Part shown: one piece after another, positions 1 through 11,947 of the stretch
How positions within the stretch are numbered: position 1 is the stretch's first letter
Layout of the letters: each line of letters starts with the position of its first letter
NCBI RefSeq assembly: GCF_014066305.1
Contig: NW_023501106.1
Span: 124,001-188,000 of the forward strand
Length of the DNA stretch: 64,000 nt
Direction of reading: 5' to 3'
Origin: Letharia columbiana
Taxonomy: Eukaryota > Ascomycota > Lecanoromycetes > Lecanorales > Parmeliaceae
Notes under the pieces: generated by a model
The model's database searches: none
What the model was told of the DNA's origin: nothing
The model's input: only the letters and a program-made list of their open reading frames with translations
Translations under genes and position numbers: made by a program

Positions 1-714
1 AAATTAACGGAGGACAGGAGACTGGTGTCCTGCTCACAGAGGATTGAAAATCAATCGGATTTTGGCTGATGACTTATGAAATTCTGATCTTAAAAGCAAG
101 TCTGATCACAATGAAAACCCTTTTCTCACCTTACCTTACCTTTCGCAATCCCCATAGTGGTCGATAAACTGCAAGCTGGCCTTCTTAACGAGTTGATGGA
201 TCTCATTGGTTGCTGAGTGTCGAAAGTGTCTACCTGAGTCGTTGTCAACTTCAGGTACCTTACGATCCTGGGCTACCGTAGCCGGACTTGGCTCCGTCAA
301 CGGCCGCTAAAACCCCAGACCAAGGACCCCGCCCTGGGAACTCCTAATGCTGCAGGTTGGTCACGCGATGCTCGAGACGCATCGAAAGATGGGAAGATTC
401 TGAATGTACCTATCATCCTTCCATGTACTTCCAATACTCAAAAAGACTTGGTGTGTCCGGTGGAAGAACGCTGGTCAGTATCGCAGTTGATAATTAGGTT
501 TTGTAGTCCAGTAGTACGTGGTCCATGTCTTCAAGTGAATTTCCAACACCAATTCCTCATTGGACGAGCTCCCAGCTTTGCTTTCTTTGTTCTCATCACT
601 TCAAAGTACCGTAACTAATCAACCCAACCACCAACAGCATCCACAGTCATCCTACTTTGATCAATTCCTCACCCAGCAACATAGCAAAACAAATCTTCCA
701 TAAGAGTAGCAACC
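1..714. other. Intergenic and 5' region, no gene seen
   Basis: No coding region is recognisable on either strand. The last 100 or so bases are a CA-rich, G-poor leader, probably the 5' untranslated exon of the Stf2-like gene, because that exon must contribute the A of its start codon at 715. A repeated ACCTT pattern lies near 129-142. Confidence 0.5.
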
Positions 715-1331
715 AGTAAGTACTTCTACCCTTCAATATCCACTTTCCTGAACCTCCGTGCCCGCTTTCGTCCGCTCCATTCCCATGTCCTCGAATCTTG
801 TTCCAATTTCGGGCGTTTCCTGTCACACCACTTTGCTGACTCTATAATGTTCAGTGACTCGCTCTCACAAACAGAACGACCGTGACCATGCCGGCCTCGC
901 TGACGGCACTGCCGAAGAATCCCAGCACCTCCCTCGCTACTTCGCCAAGTCTGGTCACGTCGACGCCGACCCAAAGAAGGTGAAGAAAGAGGGTGGAGGC
1001 AAAGGCAATTGGTAAAATCTAATGACTTTGGCACAAACGAAGCGAAGCTCATCATGCCTCCAGGGGCACTCCCGGTGACGAGTCTCAGGACTATGGTTAC
1101 AACTTCACCAATGCCCGTCGTCGTTCCAACAGCAGCTCTCACGGTCATGCCATTGGCGACTTCAAGACCAAGTTCGAGACTGTCGAGGCCGATCCCGTCT
1201 TTGAGGAAGAATACCATGGGGCAAAGGATGATGCTGGGGTAGATGAGCACTTGGGTCTCGAGAAGGGAGATAGCGCGGATAGCATCAGCGGTGGTAGCAT
1301 TGAGGAAGAGGAGCATGCGAAGAAGGTCTAG
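715..1331 (+). CDS. Stf2/Tma10-like small hydrophilic protein
   Basis: Predicted 141 aa from exons 715, 855-1011 and 1064-1331. The protein begins MTRSHKQND, continues with DHAGLADG, and has a KKEGGGKGNWG block followed by an acidic tail. This N-terminal plan matches the fungal Stf2/Tma10 family (ATP synthase stabilising factor and ribosome-associated stress hydrophilin). The start codon is assembled by splicing: A at 715 ends exon 1, just before GTAAGT, and TG at 855-856 follows a CAG acceptor. The next codons ACT CGC TCT match the family start, and no in-frame ATG precedes this block in the second exon. The second intron (1012-1063) restores the Trp of GNWG. The family role is cytosolic and stress-related; the exact function here is inferred. 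Confidence 0.75.
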
Positions 1332-2039
1332 ATGGCTTTTGTGATGAGATACGGCCGATCACAGCACCGGAATCTGTCGACTCGGTGGACAACAGAGTGG
1401 CAGTGTCTGTTGGCTCCAAATAGCACACTGAATTTCCTTGTTGCTCTGCACATGGCAAATGGTAGATGCCTCACAAGTGCTTGCTGTTCGTTTAACAACA
1501 AGCAATGAAGTTCCTATTCCTCTGCGCACCGGGAAGAACTAGGCCTCTCCAAGGCCGCGTATCATCCATCCAAACATCCGGTGAACGATCAGTAATTTTA
1601 AACCTACAGTTGATGGACCTGAGCAGGACACAGTCGCAAGTCTCACCAAGAACAAGGCTGCAACTTACTACTTGCGAGCACTGGAGAGCTCGGGATATGC
1701 GACGTAGACTGTCAATGCCCACACGCGCCCACTCATGTTGATCTGAAATTTTCGTCTTGCGTAGTTCTCTGGGTTTGACGCTGCATTTGGAGTAACTCAT
1801 CTAGGTTGATCGATTAAAATGGTAGATGGTAGATGATAAAGAATTTCGACTTGTGTGCCTCGCAGCAGTAGCGTAGCGCGACTTTTTTTCTTTTCGTGAG
1901 TCCGTGAATTTCTTGGCTGCGTACCGGAATTAACAACACCCTCCGTAATATCAACACAGCCAGCCCTGGCAATTCGGAACGGCTCTCTTTTCGCGTTCGT
2001 CTTGCTTGCAAGAACCTGAAAAATGCAGCGGTGATAATC
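1332..2039. other. Intergenic, no gene seen
   Basis: Short open frames on both strands show no recognisable family or coherent splice model. The region should hold the 3' end of the Stf2-like gene and the promoter of NUP133. Confidence 0.5.
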
Positions 2040-5000
2040 ATGTTCTCCCCGGACGTCGCAGTGCCTGCCAGCGTAGCTGCGCGCAACCCTCGAAGACGGC
2101 AGCGAACTGGCTCGGACGACTCAGTTGCCCTGCGACAAAATCCGAAGAGGATACGGCGATCAGGCTTGACTTCTGAAACATTTCAATCTCCAAATACCAC
2201 AAAGGTTAACGGGTATATTGCTCATGTCGCAGAGGAGGCTTTCACAAATGGTCACGCGAAGGAACCTGCGAATCTACGATATGCGAGTGTGGATACTACG
2301 AGCTTGGCTATTAGGCATAGGGGAGTGAAGAAGGCGGAAAGAGAGAGACGGACGAGCAAGAACGACGGTAGCATCGAATTGGCAAGTTATCACGCCATGG
2401 AAGCCTTGCAAGACACTGACTCCAAATGAATCAGACTAAGAATGAGAACTACATCGTTACTCAACTGCCAACGACTCCTGAATCCGTCCGGGATTATCAC
2501 ACTTCAGGTATGGATGAGCATAGCCGAAGAGATGTGGCTGGAGGAGTCTGACTTGCGTACAGGAAAATGGCATGGAGAAATATCAACAAGCCTCGGCTAT
2601 GCTCTCGCGATGACCCAGAGCCAAGCTATCGTATGGCGGTACGCGCAAGGGACAATGACAGCGGAGCAGCTCAAGCCGTTGAGTATCAAGCTCCAGCATC
2701 CTTCCAACAACTCTCGACATCCATTACCATTGGGAATTCTCGTGCCTACGTCTGCCGAACCAGCTTTGCTTGTCGTTATGCCCATAAGTGGAAAAATTAC
2801 ATACTGGGAGAGCCTTACAGGTGCCGCAAGTGTCGACTCAAATCGCCAAAGGCAACAAAGCGTCCAGGGTACTGTCAGCGGAATGCTGTCGGGAGAATTC
2901 ATTACCAACATCACCGAGGCCGAACCACGCGCTTTCGTGCTCACCTTAAGTACAGGTAGACTCGCACACTTGATCGTAAGTGATCTTCAAGGGAAACCTT
3001 CAGTCAACGTCCAGTACCTGCGCGACAACGGCGCTCAAAGCGGCGGTGTGTTCGGAAGCTTGAGGGGCGTCTTTAGTAGCGCCGGCTGGAGAAAGGACAT
3101 CGCTGCAGTCAGAGCCGGCAACTCATGGCAGAGAGGTCAGAGATATGTCATCGTCGCTACCTCAAAAGGCTCGTTTCAAACCTGGGACCTCAGCTGGAAC
3201 GGAACGCATTCCTTGGTCAATGATGTCGATGCCAAAGATGACCTCCTCCACGCGTTGATAGAAGGAGCGGACGTCTTCCATGACAACAAAGAACACGTCT
3301 TTGAGGTACTGGATTGTACAATCTTACCAAGTGGAAGTTCAGGGAACGAGGTAGCAAAAATGCGTAAAAGTGGGGATTGCAAGCTTCTCACCTTGACGGT
3401 CCTAAAAGGAGCAGAGTCGTCTCGGTATGCCTTGATTGGTTTGACTCTTGCCGCTGGCTCTGTGACCATCGATGTGGTCCATCCTATCACCTGCTACACA
3501 ACTTCGTTACCTGTAGAGACTCAGTTCAAACCCCAGGTCTTGGTACCGGAGCCAGCTCAGACGGCTTTCCTAATGTTCGAGAAAAGCATTGTCCTTGTAT
3601 CGCTTGTGGAAATTGAAGAAACTCCAAGCTCTCAGCTACAAATGGAGGCTCGCACCCTCGCCGATCCCTTCCAAGACGCCCTCGACTTCCGGTCTACCAA
3701 ACCCTACAGAATTGTTGGGTGCGCTTCGGAAATGTATGATCGGATTCATGCGCAATCATCTTGTGTGTTAATGATCTACGGTTTTGGTTTCGTCCGCATC
3801 TCTGCTTTGCCTATGAGGGAGGGGCAATCGGCTTTGGACAGAGCAACGGTGACGGCGAAGACTAAGCTTGAACAAGCAGTATTCTTCGGAAACCTGTCGC
3901 AAGACTTACTCGATTTCTCTCCAAGGTCTGAGATCTCCTTCAGTCAAGAAGAAGTCGAAGCCGCAGCACTGAGCGTGAGCCATTCTATTATGAGCTCTAC
4001 TTCGGTTTACATGCCTTCAATAAGTCCATCGATGGACCAGCAGCTCCAACGGAGGTCGACAGCTCTTGCTGATATGAACAAACATCTCAGACAGTATTAT
4101 CCGCCTCTTAGTAGACTTACACGGTGGAAGCTCTTGTGGAATGCCGAGAAGATGGCTGCTGCGAAAGCTCTGTGGCGATGCTACAATGCAATCATCAGCA
4201 ATCAGAATAGATCGTCCAATGACAGAAGTGTTTTAGCAGAGCTCATTGAAAGCCTTCACGAATCCCTGAAGACGGAAAACCAACCCGAGCATCATGAAAC
4301 AGATGGAGTCAGGCATTGGTTCATCCATGATGTCTGGCGTTTGGAATACATTATTCCCTGGGCCCAAAACATGGTAGAGCTGATGTTCGAAAATGCCGTG
4401 GAGGACAACAAGAGGATCGAGCCAGCGATCCAAGCAAGACTTGTCAGTGAAGCTAACGATATTCAACTATCTAGCCTTGAGACGGCTTTCGGCTTTCGTG
4501 AGGCTAATATGGCGGCTTATGGCCTTGATGATGAAGCTATGATTGACGGGGTTCTGCTGCGTGGCTATGAAGATTTGCCAGAGATCTGGACTTCGACAGC
4601 GAACATTGTGGAAAGAGTAAAGACAATGACTGATGTATCTCGAGAATTGGCCTGCCTCGGTGAGGATGATGATGCAAATGAAGGTGACCCATTGCCAGAT
4701 CTGGTCCTGAAGCTTGCAGCCGACAATCCTCGGCAGGTACAAATCTGTTGCCAAACGTACATTGAGAGGTTCCGTTGGCTGCAGTCTCGACCGGAACCAG
4801 AAAGTAGAGCCGCCGGAGAGAAGCTCAAGCAGGCCCATTTCGCGGTAAGAAAGGCATTGTTCAAAAGTCTACCAGACGTTGGTCAGCCAGAGAAGGGGAT
4901 CTATCTAGCCGAGAAATATCGCGACATGGACGCATTAGCCGACATCATCGAAGGCGAAATGCTTTCGGTAGAATCTGATGAAACGGTGCGGCTACTCGAA

Positions 5001-6245
5001 GAGCGCATATACTCGTACTTTGTCAAATTTGGCACAAAGTGGTCAAATGCTTTTTTCAAAAAGCACCTCGACGGCGGTAAGGCTGTGGGTATACTTAACG
5101 GCAACGCCAACTTCAAAAAGTATTTGACACAATTCTTTCGGCATCAACCCAGTTACGCAAAGCTAGGCTGGATTCATGAAGTTGCATCCGAGCAAAGCTA
5201 TGCAGCCGCCGCAGAAGGCTTGATGCTAGCGCAAAAACAGGAGACGAATCTTTGGAGCCGGAAGGTCTCACTGAGTATGAGCAAATTAAGTCTCTTAGCG
5301 GCGACTGGGAAAGGGCAGGTCAAAGACAAGAGCGCGAAAGATGCCACCCAAACAATCGACAAAGATCTAGCCGTTGTTGCTGTCCAAGAAAAATTGTGCA
5401 ATTACGTGAAGCCAACAATTCGCAACGCGCTTGATGCCGACGCCGAGGTAGACTTGGCTTTGCAGAAGTACGGCTCCAACGTGCAAGGCAAGTCTACACT
5501 ACGGCATAGCCTGGAGGGACACTTCCGCAAAATGCTAGCTCTTGAAGCCTTACCTCCGGAAGCTCTGATCGATACTCTTACCCTCCTCGGCGGTGAGGGC
5601 GCTTCTCCGGACAACGAAGGCTTCATGGGTTCCCGCTTCTTCTACGCCTTCAAGGTGATGAGATTAGCCTCTGCCGAAACGAGTGACCCTGGATTCAAAG
5701 AGCTGCAAGAGAAATTTATCTGGAGGCGATGCATGATCCAGGATGACTGGAAGGCTATCAACCGTACTGAGCTTAAAGACGATGCCCAGGCCGAGGTCGA
5801 GACTAGCGCTACAGCCCTCTTTAAGACTTTGAGAGAAGGATTCAGGACCGGCTTCTGGGACAAGGCTGTACCTCTTCCTCCCGCGAAAGTTCTCGAGGCT
5901 GGCATCAGTATTGAAGCTCTTCGTGTATCCTCACATTTTGCCAACATTCCTGAAAACTCGCTAGCAGTGTTAGCGCAAGATCTGGGGAAGGAGGACGAGC
6001 TGTTGGAGAAGTATATGGAGGAGGGCCGGCTGGACGAAAGATGGAAAGGTGTCGTTGAGGCCGCAAAGGCTTCGGCGAGAGACGAGGCAGACTCCAAGGG
6101 TGAAGAGCAACTTAGGATTCGAAACGTTCAGGAGGAATTCACTGCTAGGATGATAGAGAAGGATCGAGAAGCCTATCCAAAGGCGGGTAGCAGAGAGGAT
6201 GATACAACCATTGATGACCAAGGCGACGTGATCATGGGCATGTGA
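2040..6245 (+). CDS. NUP133: Nucleoporin Nup133
   Basis: Predicted 1365 aa from exons 2040-2381, 2435-2507 and 2563-6245. It is a structural subunit of the Y-shaped (Nup84/Nup107) nuclear pore scaffold. The N-terminus has the usual basic stretch (RNPRRRQR) and a block ending SIEL, then NENYIVTQLP, as in fungal Nup133. The first half is a beta-propeller region; the second half is a long alpha-helical solenoid with the conserved LAEKYRDMDALADIIEGE segment. Length is normal for the family. The ATG at 2040 gives MFSPDV, the usual fungal start; an upstream in-frame GTG is not needed. Intron 1 (2382-2434) begins GCAAGT and ends CAG, a GC-AG intron. Intron 2 (2508-2562) is GT-AG. Both joins keep frame and join conserved blocks. 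Confidence 0.92.
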
Positions 6246-7993
6246 TGAGCCAGGATACCCACTTAGCATCTCAGCGGGAGACGATGGGAGGACATCCATG
6301 AGCGTTGATGAGCATTTCGAGGCGGCTCGGTTCACTGCAGGCGCCTGCATAATGCAACGGGCATTTGACGGATGATACTGAACGCTTGGAGAGCGTGTGA
6401 CCTAAAAGTGTACTACTACCGAGCCTAGTCAGTCCGACTCATTCGCATGTTCATTGATAGTCTCTTTTCTCATTCGCAATGCTGTCTTTCCCCTATACTC
6501 TCCGCTGGTTTCTTGATCAAGTGAGCCGACCGGATTCTATACCAAACGGTGGCTCCGTCCGACTGCTTGGAAAACCTTTAGCCGTTTGTACTGGCCTCCT
6601 GATTGCTCGATTCCAACAGATCAACTGTAGCCCGTAGGTTGTTCTTGGATTGCATCCCCCTTCTTTAATTGCACGGCGCTCCAATGGATTCTCTTCTTTT
6701 TATTGGCCATATCCCACGCTACACGCGGACCTACTGGCATGGAACTCCCACTTGTCATGGGCGTCTTGCTCTCTTCTCAGCTTCACAGTCAACACCAGGT
6801 CACGATTCGTAAGTTGAGCTTCGAGAGCAAAAGCTTCTCTCTTACTCGTCCAGTAGTTGTTGGGATCTGTACGTTTCGGAAGCCACGCTGACCTCGCAAA
6901 CTCCTGTAGGCTCTGAGGAGCACGCCAACAAGTACCCATACACCACCTCTTTCACGACTTCGCAAGCCGCAATTTTCACCGCCCTGAAGAGGGCGAGCGG
7001 TCGCAACGATTGACAGGTCAAAGAGAATGACTCGGAGGCCCAAACGCAACAGGGGATGGCGAAGGATGCGAGGGGCCAGCCCGAGGGGACGTACGATTTG
7101 ATTTTTGCAACGACGGTTTGAGCAGAGAATGGTGCAGATTATTTGACGGTCAGGAAATTAGCAGCAGGAGTTTGGGACTTGAGGAGGAGTATTCAGATGT
7201 GATGACGGAAGAGGTGCTGGAAGGGAACAGCCATCAGGTGAAATGATAGTAGATAAGTCTGCAGGGGAAGATGAAGAAAACCCCAGCGTTTTCCCTCTCT
7301 TCGCCCAACCCAATTTGGGGTGATATTGGGCAAAGCATTCTCTCACTTTTCCCACTCTACCGGTACGCTTTCTCGTTACCATTGAGCGTTCAGTATCAAT
7401 GATCAGGACATCTCACAACAGCACTGAGTATATAGAACATTTGATTTTTATTTCCTCCAATTATAGAATTACTGTGTCTCTTCCGCTCTGTCGTTGGCGC
7501 CCAAGGGATGCTCCCACGTCGGGAAAAAAAAGAAGAAAAGATCCCCGTCATGATTCGTTGAATTCGCCACCGATATGTTGTGGCTTGGCTGGCAAAAGGG
7601 GTTTTGGGACTGGGTGAAAGTGTGGAGGTGAAGAATGTGAAATGAGGCAATGTGTGACTTTTGAACAAGGTTTGATTGAGAGCAAAGCAATGGTCAAAAG
7701 CGAGAGTCTAGCGGCCGTCTCGAGCCAGCCACGATGCATAGAAACAAACATGCTCGCCAGTAATGCCGTCGCACAGGAAAACGCCGGGAACCTTGTGGCA
7801 ATGTTTTGGAGCCAAACGCAACATCGACTCTGAATGTATAGATGTCCGTTCGATGGAAGAGGCAATGCAGGCGTGGGATGGGTGGACTTTGGAGATACAT
7901 CAATTTCTTTCTAGTATCAGCGCGGGGCTTCAAGCTCGGAAAAAGTTAGGCGGAGAGGAGAAATATTCGTACCAGGATCGGCTCGGCATCTGG
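6246..7993. other. 1.7 kb without a confident gene
   Basis: This lies between the ends of NUP133 and the casein kinase gene, so much of it may be 3' untranslated sequence. Apart from the weak small-gene candidate at 6739-7013, I see only short, uncharacterised frames on both strands. Confidence 0.45.
6739..7013 (+). CDS. Possible small protein of unknown function
   Basis: Not recognised. ATG at 6739 with a GTAAGT donor at 6809 and a CTGTAG acceptor ending at 6909 (exon 2 6910-7013) gives a 57 aa reading frame. The intron carries a CTGAC branch-like site. The frame runs upstream without an ATG through a hydrophobic stretch, so the true start may lie in an earlier exon. The C-terminal half (EEHANKYPYTTSF) has no family I know. 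Only the clean splice signals support it; it could be chance or a decayed gene. Confidence 0.2.
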
Positions 7994-9752
7994 CTACCTG
8001 CTGCAGCATAAGACTTTCATGATCTTCTGAAGGGCTGAGGGCTGCGTCTCGGCATTCTGCTGTCTCGGTCCTTGTTGAGCGGCTGACGACTGATTCAGAC
8101 CTGGATTAACCTGGCTCATTCGGTTGGGGAGGTTCGCTGTTGAGTTCTGAAATTGTGCCTGAGTCGACGCCGTCGGTGTGACGATATCTGTGAGACCCCC
8201 CGCCGCTCCGCTTTGACGCTTTGGTAGCGCTGCGCCAGAGGCGCCTGGCCGTTCGCGCGTTTTGCCCACTCCCGGTTTCGCGGGAGATGGGGGCAGGGGC
8301 TGCGCGGCGTTTAAACGAAGGGCAGTGACTCCTGGTGTCCCAGGTCCTCGTGGTGTATCAGCTCCGCCGCCGAGCGCCCGGGCTGACGAGTTGGGTACTG
8401 CATTTGCTGCATGCAGGTGCTGCGAGGGGTGGTGCTTCATGGCCTCCCATCCTTTGCCATTGTTGAGCTTCATCCAGTCATACTCTCCATCTTCGACTTC
8501 GCCGGTGTTCTTGAGCGCTTGAGTGAACAATTCGCGCAGATAGTCGTAGTCTGGAGTATCTTCAAAGCCAAGATTCCTGACGTAGCTAAGGTATTTGTTG
8601 AACTCCTCTGCCACTGTGTTCAGTTTAATATCATCCCTTCTCGATAAAATATAGAAACCTACCAGGATAGCCATCGCACAGATCCTTGATAGCGGTAGTC
8701 TGCTTCTTCTCTCCGATCTTTTCGTACTTCTGCTTGTTCGTCGCTGCTTTCAAGCCCTGCCATGGTAGACCGCCACGCAGGAAGTACATGAAGACGTGTC
8801 CCAATGCTTCAAGATCGTCTCTTCGCGATTGCTCCCGCCCCAAATGCGTATTTATACTCATATATCGCGCAGTACCGGACAGCGATTTCCGTTCTCTGTA
8901 TGGTATGTGTTGTTTCGTTTTGGGATCTCGGTATTGCTTCGCCATGCCAAAGTCAACGACGTGAATGACATTTGCTGATTTAGAGCCAGGTCTGCCGATG
9001 AGGAAGTTGTCAGGCTTGATGTCTCGGTAGATTAAATTCTTCTCATGGATGGTCTGGACTCTCGATAACTATGGAATGGTGAGTATCAATTGCCTAACGA
9101 TACGTGAAATCATTCGCCGGGATCGTACCATCTGCTTCGCCACCATGACCACTGTCTTTGCTGAAAACCGTCGATTGCAGTGGTCGAACAGATCTTCCAG
9201 GGAAGGTCCTAGGAGATCGATAACGAGTATGTTGTGAAGACCTTCTTGGCCAAAATAGTAGACATTAGGTATGCCAGCTAAACAATATTAGCAAACCCGC
9301 ACTCTAGGAGCGCTGGCGGAGACTTACGGCAGCCCACTAGTATTTTGTAGGTTCGGTATTCATCGCGCAATTGTGGCGCATCGCTTTTCCTCGGTTCCTG
9401 GCCCTAGTCAGCATTTACAAGGAGATATCTCACCATGCATGAAACACACAAATTTGATTGCGACTTGTTGGTTGTTCAGCAGATTTGTGCCCTCGAATAT
9501 GACACCAAATGAACCCTCGCCAATCTTCTTACCAACACGGTAATGGACACCCACCACGTTCGAGGAAGAGGACGCCATAGCGTAGTGTAGAAGGCCGTCG
9601 CGGGCGAGTCGGAGCTCTCTCTCCTGCGGGGTCTCGTCGTCCTTATCAAACGCAGCTTCCAACTCGTATTTTTCAACTTGGTAGTTTTTGTCGGCCTCGC
9701 GACTTTGTGCTGGGGTATTGTTAGCTAATCGCTGTCTAGAAGTGATAGGCAT
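7994..9752 (-). CDS. Casein kinase I, Yck/CkiA type, C-terminally palmitoylated
   Basis: Predicted 513 aa in five exons (9450-9752, 9328-9397, 9129-9277, 8663-9068, 7994-8607). It is a CK1 Ser/Thr protein kinase. The sequence shows the glycine-rich loop [17 protein letters not shown] with the ATP-anchoring Lys, the catalytic loop [22 protein letters not shown], and the CK1 signature [13 protein letters not shown]. After the kinase domain comes a Gln/Pro/Ala-rich tail ending KVLCCSR. The paired Cys at the C-terminus is the palmitoylation site of yeast Yck1/Yck2 and indicates plasma-membrane attachment. The roughly 75-residue N-terminal extension before the kinase domain is basic and acidic and probably disordered. 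All four introns are 50-60 nt and phase-consistent. Confidence 0.93.
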
Positions 9753-10714
9753 GTTTGCAAAGAGATATTACATGGTCAAATTGGTGGTGCTATTTCCCGC
9801 TCTGTGATTTGATCTGAAGGCGTCGCAATGAATGAGCATACCAAGTCTGGGTGTGCTTTGGTAGCTGACTCGTTCCTTCCGCTGTTGTTGAGTCGATAAT
9901 CCGCTCGCGCTGCCCGCTCCTGATATCCACCTCGGCCTTCTTCAATCCAGATCTGGCGATATGTTGACTATTCCATTGATGCCTGAGGAATCATGTGAAC
10001 TGATTCGCAGTGGTTTTGATTGTTGTGATTGGTGAATAGTGATGCTGGAAAGGAGAGAGGATGGCTTGCTAAGCCCAGCCTGACACCCCAGTTCGTTAGA
10101 GTACCGTCAAACCGACAGCGGGGCACAGGGAATTAAGAATTAAAGACAATGAAGGGAGCAATGAACAGCGATGTAATTAAATGTAGGTGCGCAGGCTGTT
10201 GTTGTTATGGTGGTGAGGATGTATGAGTGCCGTGTGAAGCAATGGCTCTTGTCAAATGAGCGCCAAATCACACTAAACCCGGCACGGTTTAGATTCTAAT
10301 GTTCTGCTCTACTGGTACTCTGCACCTTGACAGTCTCATATCTTGTTTCTATACATGGAAAACTGTATATCTTGGACTTTCTTGTATGCTATCTGCGTAA
10401 ACATGTATCATTCTACAGAGCAAGCTCTTTTTGGTGTGTAGTTGAACCAAAAAGAGGATACATCAAAGCGGCGCAGCTCCACTGCTTAAGCATGTCAGTT
10501 CAAGGCCTCCATGCAACTGATACGATGGTCAGATTCAGGCTTTAAAAGAGGATCTTATAGTAAGCTGGGAATTGCAGCTTCACCACTGCGTCAGATCGAC
10601 TTGACCCTCGGAAACCATCCCCTAGAATAGCTATCTCGAAGGTTTGATACCTCAAATGAGCCATTCATTGCGGCAGCTTACCTAGCCTACACTGCTCTTC
10701 GGTTGACGCTTGCT
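9753..10714. other. Upstream region of the kinase gene, no gene seen
   Basis: The left part is the probable promoter and leader of the casein kinase gene, and the right part is the downstream flank of the next minus-strand gene. No recognisable coding or RNA gene was found. Confidence 0.5.
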
Positions 10715-11422
10715 CTATTTTGACTCCATTTCCTTTTTGTTCCTACGCTGCTTGCTCAAGCTTGGGGAGTAACGTGGCCGTCTTACCTTGAAACGACGCG
10801 ACATACTCTTTTGCCTACCAAGTCCATTTCCATAGTAAGCATTTTCGGCTGCAAAGGAGGCGACAAGGTCTTGATCCTCCGAGTCCCCGTCACCCAGTAC
10901 GAGCCTTCTATGCGCCTCCCACACTTTCTCTGGCGGGTTGAGAAGCCCGAAAGGATGTCTACAGCCCTCAGCCGCGCCGTTAGCTACGATACCACCTGGA
11001 CCTGCACGTTCGCCGACATCCGAATCATCGTCGCGCGATTCCATAGGCACTGGTGCTACCCATATTGCATCCGTATGTCCTAGTAGAGGTTCAACATGGA
11101 GTTCATGGAACGTCATCCACATTTCTGCGTCAGTCCTCGTACCATCGTTCCTGATGCATCGTTCATATGCTGCTAAGACATCTGGGGATGGCACACTAGA
11201 CGCGAAGATGCGCCTCGATTCAATGCTTAAAGCAACGCGGCAGCTGTGAAGGTAGGGGCCACGGTCATGAGGATAGTTGATTGGACAGAAAGGGGAGGTA
11301 CAGCCTTGAGACGGGTTCGTTGCATTGACAACCAAGGAAGTAATGCACGGAGGCGTCGATGGCGCGGTTGAGTTACTAGGGGAAGAACTCGATGGAGGAG
11401 TAATAATCGAGGTAGTCGCCAT
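10715..11422 (-). CDS. Hypothetical protein, Ser/Pro-rich N-terminus
   Basis: Not recognised. A single open frame of 235 aa from the ATG at 11422. Residues 1-30 are a Ser/Thr/Pro run, followed by a Cys-containing block (GCTSPFCPINYPHDRGPYLH), an Asp-rich middle, and a strongly basic C-terminus (SMSRRFKVRRPRYS then KQRRNKK). The Cys-X4-Cys spacing and adjacent His could be structural, but I cannot assign a domain. No signal peptide is evident from this start; an earlier exon is possible because the frame stays open a few codons upstream. Length without stops and biased composition favour a real gene over chance, with moderate confidence. Confidence 0.45.
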   Translation of the reverse strand: MATTSIITPPSSSSPSNSTAPSTPPCITSLVVNATNPSQGCTSPFCPINYPHDRGPYLHSCRVALSIESRRIFASSVPSPDVLAAYERCIRNDGTRTDAEMWMTFHELHVEPLLGHTDAIWVAPVPMESRDDDSDVGERAGPGGIVANGAAEGCRHPFGLLNPPEKVWEAHRRLVLGDGDSEDQDLVASFAAENAYYGNGLGRQKSMSRRFKVRRPRYSPSLSKQRRNKKEMESK

Positions 11423-11947
11423 AACCAATACTTCTCGCGCTGGCTCGTAATGATCGGCTGCTGTTCAGCTTGAAGTTTGTTGAAGAGGAATGTGGGTATT
11501 GCGAAAATTTCTTGAAGAAAGGCAGCAATAGAGTATGTGGACGATTGAAATCGGGATCATGTTTTCTAATTCTTTGAAACGTCGGAACAATGCAGCGCGC
11601 TTCAAACAAAGGCTGTTGGTTCAACGTTTTCTGTTGCAGAGAGTATAAGATATCCATCTCTAGGCTTTGTCGACGCTCTTCACAACAAGTGCATGCTCAG
11701 CATTACAATGATCAATGCCATGTGGGGGACAGTATGACCAAACCAGAAAATAGACATGGGAGTCTAGGCTCGATTTTTGTTAGGACAGATAAATGTGGGA
11801 TCGATCGATCAGCTGGATGTTGAATTACCGCATCTTATGGCTAAGGGTGCCTTTCTAACGCAGCGGTCTTGCTCTCTTCGAAGCTAAGAAAGGGACCGGC
11901 ACATGCTTGAAGCTTTCAAGGGTCTGCTCGAGTCGTAAAATTGAAAG
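11423..11947. other. Intergenic, no gene seen
   Basis: Short frames only. It is the upstream side of the hypothetical gene and the 3' flank of the dehydrogenase gene. Upstream exons of the former may be here but I could not define any. Confidence 0.4.
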
